Position numbers and translations under genes: made by a program
Assembly (NCBI RefSeq): GCF_003002815.1
Contig: NZ_PVTF01000006.1
Coordinates: 124,001-188,000, forward strand
Direction of reading: 5' to 3'
Length of the DNA stretch: 64,000 bases
From: Umezawaea tangerina
Lineage (GTDB): Bacteria; Actinomycetota; Actinomycetes; Mycobacteriales; Pseudonocardiaceae
In this document: piece by piece, positions 50,926 through 59,689 of the stretch
Position numbering within the stretch: position 1 is the stretch's first letter
Layout of the letters: every line of letters begins with the position of its first letter
The notes under the pieces: generated by a model
The model's database searches: none
Told to the model about the DNA's origin: nothing
What the model saw: only the letters and a program-made list of their open reading frames with translations

Positions 50926-52137
50926 TCAACGGATCCGGTCGAGCTGGGCGGCGAGCCCCCGACGTCCGGCCGCCTCGGCCCAGCGCCGGACGTCGGGCAG
51001 CCCCACCTCGCCGAGGTCGAGCTGCACGGCCATCCGGCGCACCCGGTCCAGCAGCTGGTCGCGGTCGACCCGCGACCGCGCGGCCAGCAGCGCGTCGACC
51101 CGGCCGAGCAGCGCCCGGCGCCGGACCCCGACGTCGTCGCACCAGAGCTGGAAGAACCCGTTGCCCTGCACCACGAACGAGCCGACCCGGTGCGACGGCA
51201 GCCGGTCGCCGTCGCCGAACGCGGTCGCGGGCAGCCCGACCCGCAGCAGGCCGTTGGGCAGCCGCTCCGGCCGGTGGTCGCCCAGGTCGCGCCTGCGCAG
51301 CCACTCCCGCGCGCGGTCCACCACGTCCTGGGGGCGGGCGGAGGACAGCTCGGCGTCCAGCACGGCGAGCACCTCCGGAGTCGCGTCGAGCAGGTCGCCC
51401 AGGTCGGGATCGGCCTCCGCCGCGGCCTGGCCGTAGGCCAGCAACCGGATCCGACCGTGCCGGTCCGCGCCGCGCACCACGTGCAGCGGCAGGAACACCA
51501 GCTCGGCGGCGTCCAGCTCGCGCAGCCGGTCGATCCGCTCCGGCAGGTTGAACCGGTCCCGCCGGGGGTTCGCGGCCAGCGCGCCGAGCGCGCGGTGGTC
51601 GAAGCCGCGGGTGGAGTGCAGGGCGTGGAACCGGGGGCCATCGTCGAGCCCGCCCGCCGGCAGTTCGGCGGCGGGGATCATGGTGACGCGGCGGGTGTCG
51701 TAGCAGGGCCTGGGCAGCGGTCGGGAGCCGAACGCGTCGAAGTACAGCTTGCGCCGGTCCTCCCGCGTGACGACGTACCGCTTCCGGTCCTGGACCGACC
51801 GCAGCCCGAGGGTGGTCAGCGCCCACCGCCCGTCCGCCGAGCGGGTCACGTGGCCGATCGCGCCCAGCGCCCGCAGCGCGCGGTCCACCAACTCGGACTC
51901 CAGCGCGTAGAAGTCCGCCAGCCCGGCCGTGGTCGACAGGCCGCCCTCGGCGATGCCGCGCGCGAGGTACCGGTCGATCAGCTCGTAGTCCTCGGCCTCG
52001 GTGACGTCGGCCTGGATCGTGACGCACCAGACCGGCAGCAGCACCCCGAAGATCCTGGTCGGCGTCACCCCGCGGGCGAACGCCGCGTCCTCCAGCACGC
52101 GCTGCTCCGGATACGGGAAGAGCCTCGTGCGGGTCAC
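50926..52137 (-). CDS. Winged-helix-like protein of the helicase triad
   Basis: A 403-residue protein with no recognised family. Residues 45-105 fit a winged helix (A-L-E-S-E-L-V-D-R-A-L-R-A-L-G-A-I-G-H-V then S-A-D-G-R-W-A-L-T-T-L-G). Residues 110-270 hold basic and aromatic strands (R-K-L-Y-F-D-A-F, P-R-P-C-Y-D-T-R-R). Residues 330-400 are helical. Its GTG overlaps the helicase stop (GTGA), so it is strictly coupled to it. As the third gene it may be the nucleic-acid-binding or effector part. It has no nuclease motif that I can see. The function is unknown. Confidence 0.75.
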   Translation of the reverse strand: MTRTRLFPYPEQRVLEDAAFARGVTPTRIFGVLLPVWCVTIQADVTEAEDYELIDRYLARGIAEGGLSTTAGLADFYALESELVDRALRALGAIGHVTRSADGRWALTTLGLRSVQDRKRYVVTREDRRKLYFDAFGSRPLPRPCYDTRRVTMIPAAELPAGGLDDGPRFHALHSTRGFDHRALGALAANPRRDRFNLPERIDRLRELDAAELVFLPLHVVRGADRHGRIRLLAYGQAAAEADPDLGDLLDATPEVLAVLDAELSSARPQDVVDRAREWLRRRDLGDHRPERLPNGLLRVGLPATAFGDGDRLPSHRVGSFVVQGNGFFQLWCDDVGVRRRALLGRVDALLAARSRVDRDQLLDRVRRMAVQLDLGEVGLPDVRRWAEAAGRRGLAAQLDRIR

Positions 52138-55043
52138 TCGCCCTCCAGGATCGCGTCGACCTCCGCGTACTGCCGGATGTCGCCGTGCCGCGCGACGTGG
52201 TCGCGCAGCGCCAGCGCCAGCTCCCGGAACGGCTGGTCGAGCGCGGTGGTCAGGGTGTCCAGGTCGCCGACGAGCACGAGCTGCCGCTTGGCGCGGGTGA
52301 ACGCGACGTTCGCCCGCCGCAGCTCGGCGAGGAACCCCACCCGCCCGTCGGCGTTGCTGCGGACGGAGCCGTAGAGCACCACGTCGCGTTCGCCGCCCTG
52401 GAACGAGTCCACCGAGCCGACGTTGAGCCGCACCTTCCCCGGCTGCCCGACCAGCTCGTCGAGCTCGGCCACGACGGCCGCGACCTGCGCCCGGTACGGC
52501 ACGATCACCGCCCACTCCCGGCCCTGCCGCTCGTAGTGCGCGGCGAGCCTGGCCAGCAACCGCGCCTCCGCCGGGTTGTCGTAGCCCTTGAGCCCCCGGT
52601 CGCGGTCCCGCGCCGGGCGTTCGCGGCGTCGCGACTCGGGCAGCCGCGCGGTGTCCACGAACGCGAACGCGCTCCGGAAGATCCGGTCGTCGTGGTCGCG
52701 CACGACGTCGGTGCGCAGGGCACCCCGGTAGAACGTCCGCGAGATGAACTCCGCGACGACCGCGGGCATCCGGCGCTGCACGGTCAGCGGGACCACGTTG
52801 GCCGCGGGCAGCTCGTCGACCAGCAGCTCCAACGCGCTGTGCGACAACAGCCCCAGCACGTCCGGGTCGTCGACGTCCTTGCCCCAGGCCGCGACCTCCG
52901 AGTCCAGGAACGGCGGCAGCTGCTGGTGGTCGCCGACCAGGACCGCGCGCCGGGCGCGCACCAGCGGCACGAGGACGTCGGCCACGCCGATCTGCCCCGC
53001 CTCGTCCACGACCGCCAGGTCGAAGTCCACATCGGACAGTTCCGGCCGGGACGCGGTGCCGATCGAGGTCGCCGCGATGACGTCGGCGTAGCGGACCAGC
53101 TCCGGGTGCAGCTGGCCCGTCGCGCCGGACACCTCCGCGTGCCACTCCGACAGCAGCGCGGATCGGCGGCGCAGCAACGGGATCCGCTCCCCCAGCCAGC
53201 CCAGCAGCACGCCGAGGTCGGCGTGGGCCTCCTCCGGCGCCACCCCGTCGCGCACCCGCGGCGCGGGCTCCCCGCCACCGACGGCCGCGCGGGCGCTGTG
53301 CGCGGCGACCAGCGCGGACGCCAGCGACTCGGCCACCCGGCGGTCGGCCGAGTCGAACCCGGCGCGGGCGGCCCCGACCTCGGGCTCGGCGTCGGTGACC
53401 TGCTCCCACAGCTGTCGCGCGGCGGCGAGCTCGGCCTCGGTCGCCGCCTGCTCGGCGTGCAGGACGCGGGTCCGCTCGGCGAGCCGGGCGAGGCGGCGGT
53501 GCCACCAGCTCGCGGGCACGCCGATCCGCGCGCCGAGCGCCGTGGTCCACCTGGTCGTGCGAGCCGTGCGCGCGATCCTCCGCGATCGCTTGCGGTGCAC
53601 GGCGAGCAGCCGGTCGACGGCGTCGAGCACGGGCCCGCCGACGGCCCGGCGGGCGGCGACCAGCAGGTCGTGCGCCCGTGCCCGTTCCCCGAGCGCCGTG
53701 CCGACCGACGCGGTCCGGTCGCCGAGCTCGACCGCCCACTTCCCGGCGACCTCCAGGTCCCCGGATCCGCGCAGCGCGACCCCCACCGCGGCGAGGATCC
53801 GTTCGCGCAGCTCGCGCGCCTGGGTCTCCAGCAGGTACGGCCTGCCCTCGTCGGTGACCGAGCCCTCGTTGCCCACCCGCACCACGGTCAGGTCGGCGGG
53901 CAGCCTGCCGAGCACGTTGTCCACCGCGCGGTTGGTGTGCGCGGTGACGAGCACCCGGCTCGGCGGGCGGGTACCGCCGCCCACCGCGGTGGCGTGGGCG
54001 ATCCGGCTGATGACACGGGTCTTGCCGGTGCCGGGCGGCCCGAGCACCAGCGCCACGTCCGACACGGCCAGCGCGGTGCGGAACGCGTGCAGCTGGCCGG
54101 GGTCCAGACCCTCGGCGTGCTCCGGGGCGGGGACGAGCGGGCGGACCCGGTGCTCGACCAGCGCGTCCAGCAGCCCGGTGTTGCGGGAGAGCCGGTCGCG
54201 CAGGACCGCCACGGCCTCGCGCTGCCTGCGGAACACCACCGTGCTCGGCGTGGTCTCCAGCTCGCCGGTCTTCGGCACCCGGTCCCAGTCCACGGGCTGG
54301 TCGAACCGGACCGTCACCGAGCGGCCCGAGGTCCTGGTGACCTGGCCGCGCTGCTCGACCTCGCCGCGGACCTGGACGAACGCGTCCTCCTTCGGCGCCT
54401 TCCCGCCGACCAGCGCGAACTCGTACACCGCGTGGGCGCCGTGCCTGCGCTCGCCGACCGGGTCGACCGCGCGGTAGGAGAACGGCCGTTCCGCGCGCGC
54501 CTCCGCCGTGGTGATCCGCTCGGTGGCGTCCACCACCTGGTCCACCTTGTCCAGGAACAGCCGCTGGGCGTCGGTCAGCTCGGCGGAGGGCCCCCGCGTC
54601 CGGACCGACCGCTGCCGGGTGAACAGGCCCCACTCGCCTCCCAGCCGCTCCCACTGCGCGTCGGCGTGGTCGGCCAGCTGGCGGACGTCGCGCACCCGCA
54701 GCCACAGCGGCGCGCCGACCACCAGGTACCCCTGCGCCAGCCGGTGGTGGTCGCGCAGCCGCAGCGGGTCGACCCCGGCGAGCGCGTAGCCGCGGCGGGT
54801 GCCCCGGAACTCCTTGGTGGGGAACAGGCGCGCGACCCAGGTGGGGCCGTGCACCAGCAGGCTCCAGTCCGAGCCCGCCCTGGACGGCAGGTCGAACGAG
54901 ACCGGGACCGCGTGCCGCTGCCGGTTCAGGTCCTCGACGAGGTGGTCGACGCTCGCGGGCAGGGTGGGGTGCTCGCGCCTCTTGCGCCGCAGCCGGGCCT
55001 CGGCCTCCTCGGAGGCGACCACGTGGACCGGGCGCTGGAGCAC
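52134..55043 (-). CDS. UPF1-like SF1 helicase/ATPase
   Basis: A 969-residue protein. About 325 N-terminal residues have no known domain. The helicase core starts with Walker A G-P-P-G-T-G-K-T near 335, then V-V-D-E-A-G-Q near 678, motif III V-L-V-G-D-H-Q-Q-L-P-P, motif V S-V-D-S-F-Q-G-G-E-R-D, and motif VI R-A-N-V-A-F-T-R-A-K-R. This matches the AAA_11/AAA_12 SF1B group (UPF1, DNA2, IGHMBP2). A coiled-coil-like Arg/Ala/Glu insertion lies between motifs I and II. Its GTG shares one base with the pseudokinase stop (TAGTG). A defence or RNA/DNA-remodelling role is inferred. Confidence 0.9.
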   Translation of the reverse strand: MLQRPVHVVASEEAEARLRRKRREHPTLPASVDHLVEDLNRQRHAVPVSFDLPSRAGSDWSLLVHGPTWVARLFPTKEFRGTRRGYALAGVDPLRLRDHHRLAQGYLVVGAPLWLRVRDVRQLADHADAQWERLGGEWGLFTRQRSVRTRGPSAELTDAQRLFLDKVDQVVDATERITTAEARAERPFSYRAVDPVGERRHGAHAVYEFALVGGKAPKEDAFVQVRGEVEQRGQVTRTSGRSVTVRFDQPVDWDRVPKTGELETTPSTVVFRRQREAVAVLRDRLSRNTGLLDALVEHRVRPLVPAPEHAEGLDPGQLHAFRTALAVSDVALVLGPPGTGKTRVISRIAHATAVGGGTRPPSRVLVTAHTNRAVDNVLGRLPADLTVVRVGNEGSVTDEGRPYLLETQARELRERILAAVGVALRGSGDLEVAGKWAVELGDRTASVGTALGERARAHDLLVAARRAVGGPVLDAVDRLLAVHRKRSRRIARTARTTRWTTALGARIGVPASWWHRRLARLAERTRVLHAEQAATEAELAAARQLWEQVTDAEPEVGAARAGFDSADRRVAESLASALVAAHSARAAVGGGEPAPRVRDGVAPEEAHADLGVLLGWLGERIPLLRRRSALLSEWHAEVSGATGQLHPELVRYADVIAATSIGTASRPELSDVDFDLAVVDEAGQIGVADVLVPLVRARRAVLVGDHQQLPPFLDSEVAAWGKDVDDPDVLGLLSHSALELLVDELPAANVVPLTVQRRMPAVVAEFISRTFYRGALRTDVVRDHDDRIFRSAFAFVDTARLPESRRRERPARDRDRGLKGYDNPAEARLLARLAAHYERQGREWAVIVPYRAQVAAVVAELDELVGQPGKVRLNVGSVDSFQGGERDVVLYGSVRSNADGRVGFLAELRRANVAFTRAKRQLVLVGDLDTLTTALDQPFRELALALRDHVARHGDIRQYAEVDAILEGE

Positions 55044-56035
55044 TACCGGGCGCAACTCGGTTCCTCCCGGCCGGTCCGGTCGTGCACCGCGCGCAGCCGC
55101 TCCCCGAACCAGCGGACGTCCGGACGGGCCGGGGGATCCACCGCGAGGCAGGCGTCGACGGCGGTGGCGAGCGGTTCCGGGACGCCGGGCTCCCACGCGC
55201 GCACCGGCAGCGGGGTGCCCGTGGTCGGCGGTCGGCCGGTCAGCAGGAGGTGGACGACCGAGGCGACCTGGTGCACGTCGGTCCACGGGCCGGGGCCGCG
55301 GGTGGACCGGCCGCGCTGCTCGGGTGCCTGGTGGTCGCCGGGGTGCTCGCCGACGCGCGCTGGGTGTGCGGCCAGGCCGAGGTCCCGCGGCACCGCGCGG
55401 CCGTCGTCGCGGACGATGATCCCGGCGGGTGCCAGGCCGCGGTGGGCGACGCCGAGGTCGTGCCAGGCGCCGAGCGCGTCGCACAGCGCGGCCAGCGCAC
55501 CGCACCAGCGCAGCGGGTGGTCCGGGGTCTGGTCGACCAGCACGTCGAGGCTGTCGCACGGCCGTCCGGCGCGGTCGCGGGGCCACGAGGTCACCAGCGT
55601 GGTCGTGCGGTCGTCGCGGTGGAACTGCACGACCTCCGGCGCGTTCCCGCGGGCCAGCAGGTCGTGTTCGGCGGCCAGCGCCCGTCCGCCCCACCCGTCG
55701 TCGCGGTCCTCGACCTGGCGCAGCCACCCGGTCGTGCCGCCGCCGCCCAACGCCGAGACGCGCCCCCGCCTGAAAAGGGTTGCGGCGTCGGCGGAGTACG
55801 ACTCCTCGACCGCGTGGTCGTGCACCAGGTACTCGCGGTCGCCGACCCGGACCCGCGCGCCCGCGCCGAACGACCGGCGGACGTCGGGCGTGGTGGGCAC
55901 GACCACGTGCACCGGGGAGGTGTCGTGGTGCACGTGCACGTTGCCCTGGACGGTGCCCGCCTGGAACACGGGGCCGTAGGTCGGGCCGTGCACGGTGTTG
56001 ACGGAGGAGGCCCGTCCCGGTTCGCCTTGTGCCAC
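55043..56035 (-). CDS. Pseudokinase with RHIM-like N-terminal motif
   Basis: A 330-residue protein. Residues 10-38 form a low-complexity beta motif, V-N-T-V-H-G-P-T-Y-G-P-V-F-Q-A-G-T-V-Q-G, which resembles bacterial amyloid-signalling (RHIM-like) motifs found ahead of NTPase and effector domains. Residues 55-320 follow a protein-kinase plan but lack catalysis: H-R-D-L-K-P-x-N is H-R-G-L-A-P-A-G, D-F-G is D-L-G, and no clear Gly-rich loop or beta-3 Lys is seen. A-P-E-Q and a D-V-H-Q-V-A-S region remain. It is probably a sensor or scaffold. It is first of three coupled genes, with a GTG start. Confidence 0.8.
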   Translation of the reverse strand: MAQGEPGRASSVNTVHGPTYGPVFQAGTVQGNVHVHHDTSPVHVVVPTTPDVRRSFGAGARVRVGDREYLVHDHAVEESYSADAATLFRRGRVSALGGGGTTGWLRQVEDRDDGWGGRALAAEHDLLARGNAPEVVQFHRDDRTTTLVTSWPRDRAGRPCDSLDVLVDQTPDHPLRWCGALAALCDALGAWHDLGVAHRGLAPAGIIVRDDGRAVPRDLGLAAHPARVGEHPGDHQAPEQRGRSTRGPGPWTDVHQVASVVHLLLTGRPPTTGTPLPVRAWEPGVPEPLATAVDACLAVDPPARPDVRWFGERLRAVHDRTGREEPSCAR

Positions 56036-56118
56036 GCCACCACTCGCACTCGTCGAAGTGTCCGCAAGGCGGGCCAGCGTAGCTGTCCCGAAAACTGCGG
56101 AGTCGCTCCGACCTGCGG

Positions 56119-56508
56119 TTACCGGCTGACGGCGTCGTCCGGTCGCGCGGTGGCCTCCAGGGCCTCGTCGACGGTCGCGCAGAGGGTCAGGACGCGGTCC
56201 ACGAGGGTGGACTCCAGCGGCCGCAGCACCGGGCGCCCCTTGGTGACGACGGCCAGCCGGATCCCGTGGCCGTCGGCGCCCTTCTGGGCGTCCACGAGCG
56301 CGGAGATGCCCGACGAGCCGAAGAAGGCGACCTCGCCGAGGTCGATGACGACCGCGGGCGGGCCGCTCTCGAGCAGGCGGTCGAACTCCTCGCCGAGCTC
56401 GGCGGCCGAGAGCATGTCGACCTCACCGGAGCAGTGCACGACGGGCACGTCCCCGCGGTACTCGGTGGTGATCACGGCGGTGTTCGGCGTGGCCGATCCT
56501 TCGGACAT
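56119..56508 (-). CDS. STAS-domain anti-sigma factor antagonist
   Basis: A 129-residue protein of the SpoIIAA/RsbV type. The conserved phospho-site segment reads V-I-D-L-G-E-V-A-F-F-G-S-S-G-I-S-A-L with the target Ser in S-S-G near residue 72. AAGGAGG lies 11 bases before the ATG. In actinomycetes such proteins release sigma-B-like factors from RsbW-type kinases. No kinase or sigma gene adjoins it. It is 83 bp upstream of the pseudokinase on the same strand and could be co-transcribed. Confidence 0.9.
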   Translation of the reverse strand: MSEGSATPNTAVITTEYRGDVPVVHCSGEVDMLSAAELGEEFDRLLESGPPAVVIDLGEVAFFGSSGISALVDAQKGADGHGIRLAVVTKGRPVLRPLESTLVDRVLTLCATVDEALEATARPDDAVSR

Positions 56509-57048
56509 CCGAAGCCGACCTCCTTCCCGTGGTCCGCTGTGGACCGGCAGTCGCGCACGGAGCGCAGGGTGCTGACCACCCAACGCTACGCCGTGGCGCG
56601 GTCGCGGGCAGGCCGGCGGGGAGCCGGACGGGGTCGACCGGGCCGTCCGACACCTTGCGCGAGCCGACCGGAAGTGCTTCGCGGCGGACGACCGGGAAGG
56701 GGCGCGACGAGCGGCATCGCCTCCGGCGGGTGACCTCGACCATGCTGGAAGTAGAACGGGATCAAGGCGGCACCACGGGGAAAACGGGCATGCCGGACCA
56801 CCGCGCACGGCGCGGAGGGGCTGATCACCAGTTCGTCAACACCCGTTCCCGCGGCACCCCGAAGCGATCAAGGACATGGGTGCGACCCCGACGATGTTGT
56901 GCCATAGTCGCAAAGAAGCCGGGGTTCCACCGAACCCGGCGGCACTGGGGCAACTACTGGGGAGTAGCAACCTTTCGCCGTGGCCGTGCCACGTGGACCG
57001 CCGTCGTGGGCGCACGCCCCGAAGGCGGTCCTAGGAGAGGATCGTCTA
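56509..57048. other. 540-bp spacer with hairpins and probable promoter
   Basis: No convincing gene is seen. CCGGGGTT/AACCCGG (56919-56939) and CTACT-GGGG-AGTAG (56954-56967) are small stem-loops between a CATAGT hexamer and the ribosome site of the following small ORF. They may form a structured 5' leader for the A-MT operon. No known riboswitch family is recognised. Confidence 0.4.
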
Positions 57049-57203
57049 TGCACGACAGGACAAGGCCGTCCGCGAACCGACCATCCACAACGGACACCGC
57101 CGACCCGCGCGCCACCGCGCTCGGCAGACCGCCGTCGGGCGGTGAACCACACCGGCGCCGCCCGCGGCCCAGCGCCGACAGCCCGGCGGAGGCGTCCCGA
57201 TGA
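57049..57203 (+). CDS. 51-residue Arg/Pro-rich small ORF before A-MT gene
   Basis: ATG with AGGAGAGG at ideal spacing; the stop overlaps the next start (ATGA). The peptide is rich in Arg, Pro, Ser and Thr, hydrophilic, with no Cys, signal or membrane segment. It could be a translational coupling leader, a small accessory protein or, less likely, a peptide precursor. It has no recognised homologue. The ribosome site and overlap argue that it is truly translated. Confidence 0.6.
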
Positions 57204-59305
57204 CCGACCTCGTCACGGTGTTCGAGGCGCGGGTCGACGCGGACCCGACCAGGACCGCCGCGGAGTTCGGCCAGTGGACGTGGACCTACGGCGAGCTGGA
57301 CGCGCGGGCGAACCGGCTGGCCAACCACCTGATCGAGGCCGGGGTGACCCGCGGCGCGTTCGTCGGGATCTGCACCGACCAGCGGTCGGACGAGCTGGTC
57401 GCGGCGCTGGCGATCCTCAAGGCGGGCGCGGTGTACGTGCCGCTGGACGTCGACCTCCCCGCCGACCGGCTGGCCTGGATGGTGCGGGACGTCGGCCTCG
57501 CCGTCGTGGTGGCGCGCGGCAGGTTCGTCCCGCTGCTGCCCGCGACGGGCACCCCGGTCGTGCGGCTGGACGCGGACGGGGCGCAGATCGCCGCCGCGTC
57601 GCCCGCGCGCCCCCGCGGCCAGTCTGCGACGACCCCGGTCTGCCTCACCTACACCTCCGGCCCCACCGGCCTGCCCAAGGGCGTGCCCGCACCCCAGCGC
57701 GGTGTCCTGCGACTGGTCGTGGACGCGGGCTACCTGCCCATCTCGCCGGTCGACCGGGTCGCCTTCGCGGCGCACCTGCCGTTCGACTCGGCGCTGTTCG
57801 AGCTCTGGGGCGCGCTGCTCAACGGCGCGTGCCTGATCGCGGTGCCCCGCGAGGTGATGGCCTCCCCGCGCGACCTCGCCCGGTTCGTCCGGCGGGCCCG
57901 GATCAGCACGATGTTCCTGACCACCGCGCAGTTCACCGAGGTGGTCGGGGCGGACGCGGGCGCGCTGTCGTCGGTCGGGCAGCTGCTGGTCGGCGGCGAG
58001 CCGGTCGACCCGGACGTGGCGCGGGCCGCGCTCGCCCACCACGGCGGCACGCTGCTGCACTGCTACGGCCCCACCGAGACCACGGCGTTCGCCGTCGTGC
58101 ACGAGGTCGACGACGTCCCGCCGGACGCGCGGTCGGTGCCGCTCGGGTCGGCCATCGACGAGACCCCGCTCTACGTGCTGGACGAGCTGATGCTGCCGGT
58201 CCCGGACGGCACCGTCGGCGAGCTGTACATCGGCGGCTCCGGGGTGGCGTCCGGGTACTGGCGGCGGCCGAGCCAGACCGCGCTCGCGTTCATGGCGGAC
58301 CCGTTCGCGGGGCACGGCGCGCGGATGTACCGGACGGGCGACCTCGTCACCAGGCGACCCGACGGCGTGCTGGAGCTCGCGGGCCACAAGGACGGCCGGG
58401 GCGGGGTGCGCGGGTTCCGGATCGACCTCGGCGGGCTCGAACCCGTGCCGAACGCGGCGGCGGACCGCGGCGACCACCGGATGACCGCGTACCTGCTGCC
58501 CGACGCGCGCGCGACCGAGCCGGAGCCCGCGGTGGAGGCGCGGCGGGCGCTGGTCGACGAGAGCCTGCGCGCCGACGCCCGCGAGCCGAAGATGGACGAC
58601 TGGCGGCTGAGCACGCTGTCCCTGCTGCACGAGCTGCCGCACGACACCGTGCTGGAGATCGGCTGCGGCGCGGGCGACATGGCGCGCGACCTCGCCGCGG
58701 ACACCCGCCGCTACGTGGCGACCGACTCCTCCGCCGCCGCGCTGGACCGGCTGCGCGCCAGGATGTCGCAGGACGGGCCGCCGGTCGACCAGCTGGAGCT
58801 GGTGGTCGCGACCGCGGACGACCTGTCCCCGGTGGGCCCGACCCCGGTCGACATGGTGCTGCTGGAGTCCGTGGTCCAGCTCTTCCCCGACCTCGACTAC
58901 CTGCGGCGGGTGCTCGCCGAGGTCACCGGCCGGGTGCGCGACGGCGGGGTCGTCGTGGTCGCCGACGTGCGCAACCTGGCCCTGCTCAAGCACTTCCGCG
59001 CCCCGGCGGCGGACGAGCTGGTCGTGCACCCCGCGTGGTTCCGGGCGCTGCCCGGAGCCGTCGACCGGATCGCCCACGTGGAGGTGCGGCACAAGCGCGG
59101 CACCGTCGCCGACGAGCTGACCCGCTACCGGTACGACGTGGTGCTGCACGTGGCCCCGACCGTCGCCGCCGAACCGGCGGAGTGGCTGGACTGGGGCGCC
59201 GAGGGCGACCCGGCGCGATCGGCCACCCCACCGTCCGGTGTGGACGGACCTGGACCCGACCGGGGTGGCCGTCCGCGGGTGGTGCCGGACAGGGGCGACT
59301 CGTGA
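57200..59305 (+). CDS. Free-standing adenylation-methyltransferase fusion
   Basis: A 701-residue protein. Residues 1-450 are an NRPS adenylation domain: core A3 reads T-Y-T-S-G-P-T-G-L-P-K-G (Ser to Pro), A4 L-P-F-D-S-A-L-F, A5 Y-G-P-T-E-T-T, A7/A8 Y-R-T-G-D-L then G-V-R-G-F-R-I. Residues 465-650 are a class I methyltransferase (L-E-I-G-C-G-A-G-D). MT insertion after A8 is known for N-methylating modules, but here the A9-A10 part with its catalytic Lys and the carrier domain are absent. The pocket reads by eye as D-S-F-F-L-G-C-A-F, closest to aliphatic codes. It is coupled to an MbtH-like gene. It could be a relic or act in trans. Confidence 0.85.
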   Translation: MTDLVTVFEARVDADPTRTAAEFGQWTWTYGELDARANRLANHLIEAGVTRGAFVGICTDQRSDELVAALAILKAGAVYVPLDVDLPADRLAWMVRDVGLAVVVARGRFVPLLPATGTPVVRLDADGAQIAAASPARPRGQSATTPVCLTYTSGPTGLPKGVPAPQRGVLRLVVDAGYLPISPVDRVAFAAHLPFDSALFELWGALLNGACLIAVPREVMASPRDLARFVRRARISTMFLTTAQFTEVVGADAGALSSVGQLLVGGEPVDPDVARAALAHHGGTLLHCYGPTETTAFAVVHEVDDVPPDARSVPLGSAIDETPLYVLDELMLPVPDGTVGELYIGGSGVASGYWRRPSQTALAFMADPFAGHGARMYRTGDLVTRRPDGVLELAGHKDGRGGVRGFRIDLGGLEPVPNAAADRGDHRMTAYLLPDARATEPEPAVEARRALVDESLRADAREPKMDDWRLSTLSLLHELPHDTVLEIGCGAGDMARDLAADTRRYVATDSSAAALDRLRARMSQDGPPVDQLELVVATADDLSPVGPTPVDMVLLESVVQLFPDLDYLRRVLAEVTGRVRDGGVVVVADVRNLALLKHFRAPAADELVVHPAWFRALPGAVDRIAHVEVRHKRGTVADELTRYRYDVVLHVAPTVAAEPAEWLDWGAEGDPARSATPPSGVDGPGPDRGGRPRVVPDRGDS

Positions 59306-59505
59306 CCGGGCCCCGGCGGTACCTCGTGATCCTCAACGAGGAGGAGCAGTACACGCTCTGGCCCGAGGACGGGACGGTCCCCCAGGGGTGGCAGCCCACC
59401 GGGTTCGCGGGCACGCAGGACGAGTGCCTCGCGCACGTCGACGAGGTCTGGACCGACATGCGGCCGCGCTCGCTGCGGCTGCACGTGGACGAGCAGGTCC
59501 GGTAG
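59302..59505 (+). CDS. MbtH-like protein
   Basis: A 67-residue protein with the MbtH pattern Y-L-V-I-L-N-x-E-E-Q-Y-T-L-W-P, V-P-x-G-W, and W-T-D-M-R-P-x-S-L. All three conserved Trp residues are present. These proteins bind and support adenylation domains. The GTG overlaps the A-MT stop. It probably serves the A-MT fusion and may also support the dimodular NRPS at 14.3 kb, which has no MbtH of its own in the window. Confidence 0.93.
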   Translation: MTGPRRYLVILNEEEQYTLWPEDGTVPQGWQPTGFAGTQDECLAHVDEVWTDMRPRSLRLHVDEQVR

Positions 59506-59512
59506 GCCCGGT

Positions 59513-59679
59513 TAGGGCGTATGTCGAAGTCTCGTTCGATGGGAGTCGCGCCTGAGGTGGTTCCTGGCGGTGCGGCCTGGTGGTCCGCATACCGCTGTTG
59601 TATGCGGGCCAGTCGGCCGTGCCCCCAGGAACCACCTCAGGCCCGGCTACCGCGAACACGGACTTCGATACACGCCCTA
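59513..59679. mobile_element. MITE with TA target duplication
   Basis: About 167 bp. The ends read TA-GGGCGTATGTCGAAGTC and GACTTCGATACACGCCC-TA, and inner segments such as GCCTGAGGTGGTTCCTGG/CCAGGAACCACCTCAGG also pair, so most of the element is one long inverted repeat. The TA at each side suits target duplication by an IS630/Tc1-type transposase. It has no gene. It ends 10 bp before the GTG of the alpha/beta hydrolase and 8 bp after the MbtH stop, so it replaced the natural spacer. Confidence 0.8.
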
Positions 59680-59689
59680 GGGTTCGTCG

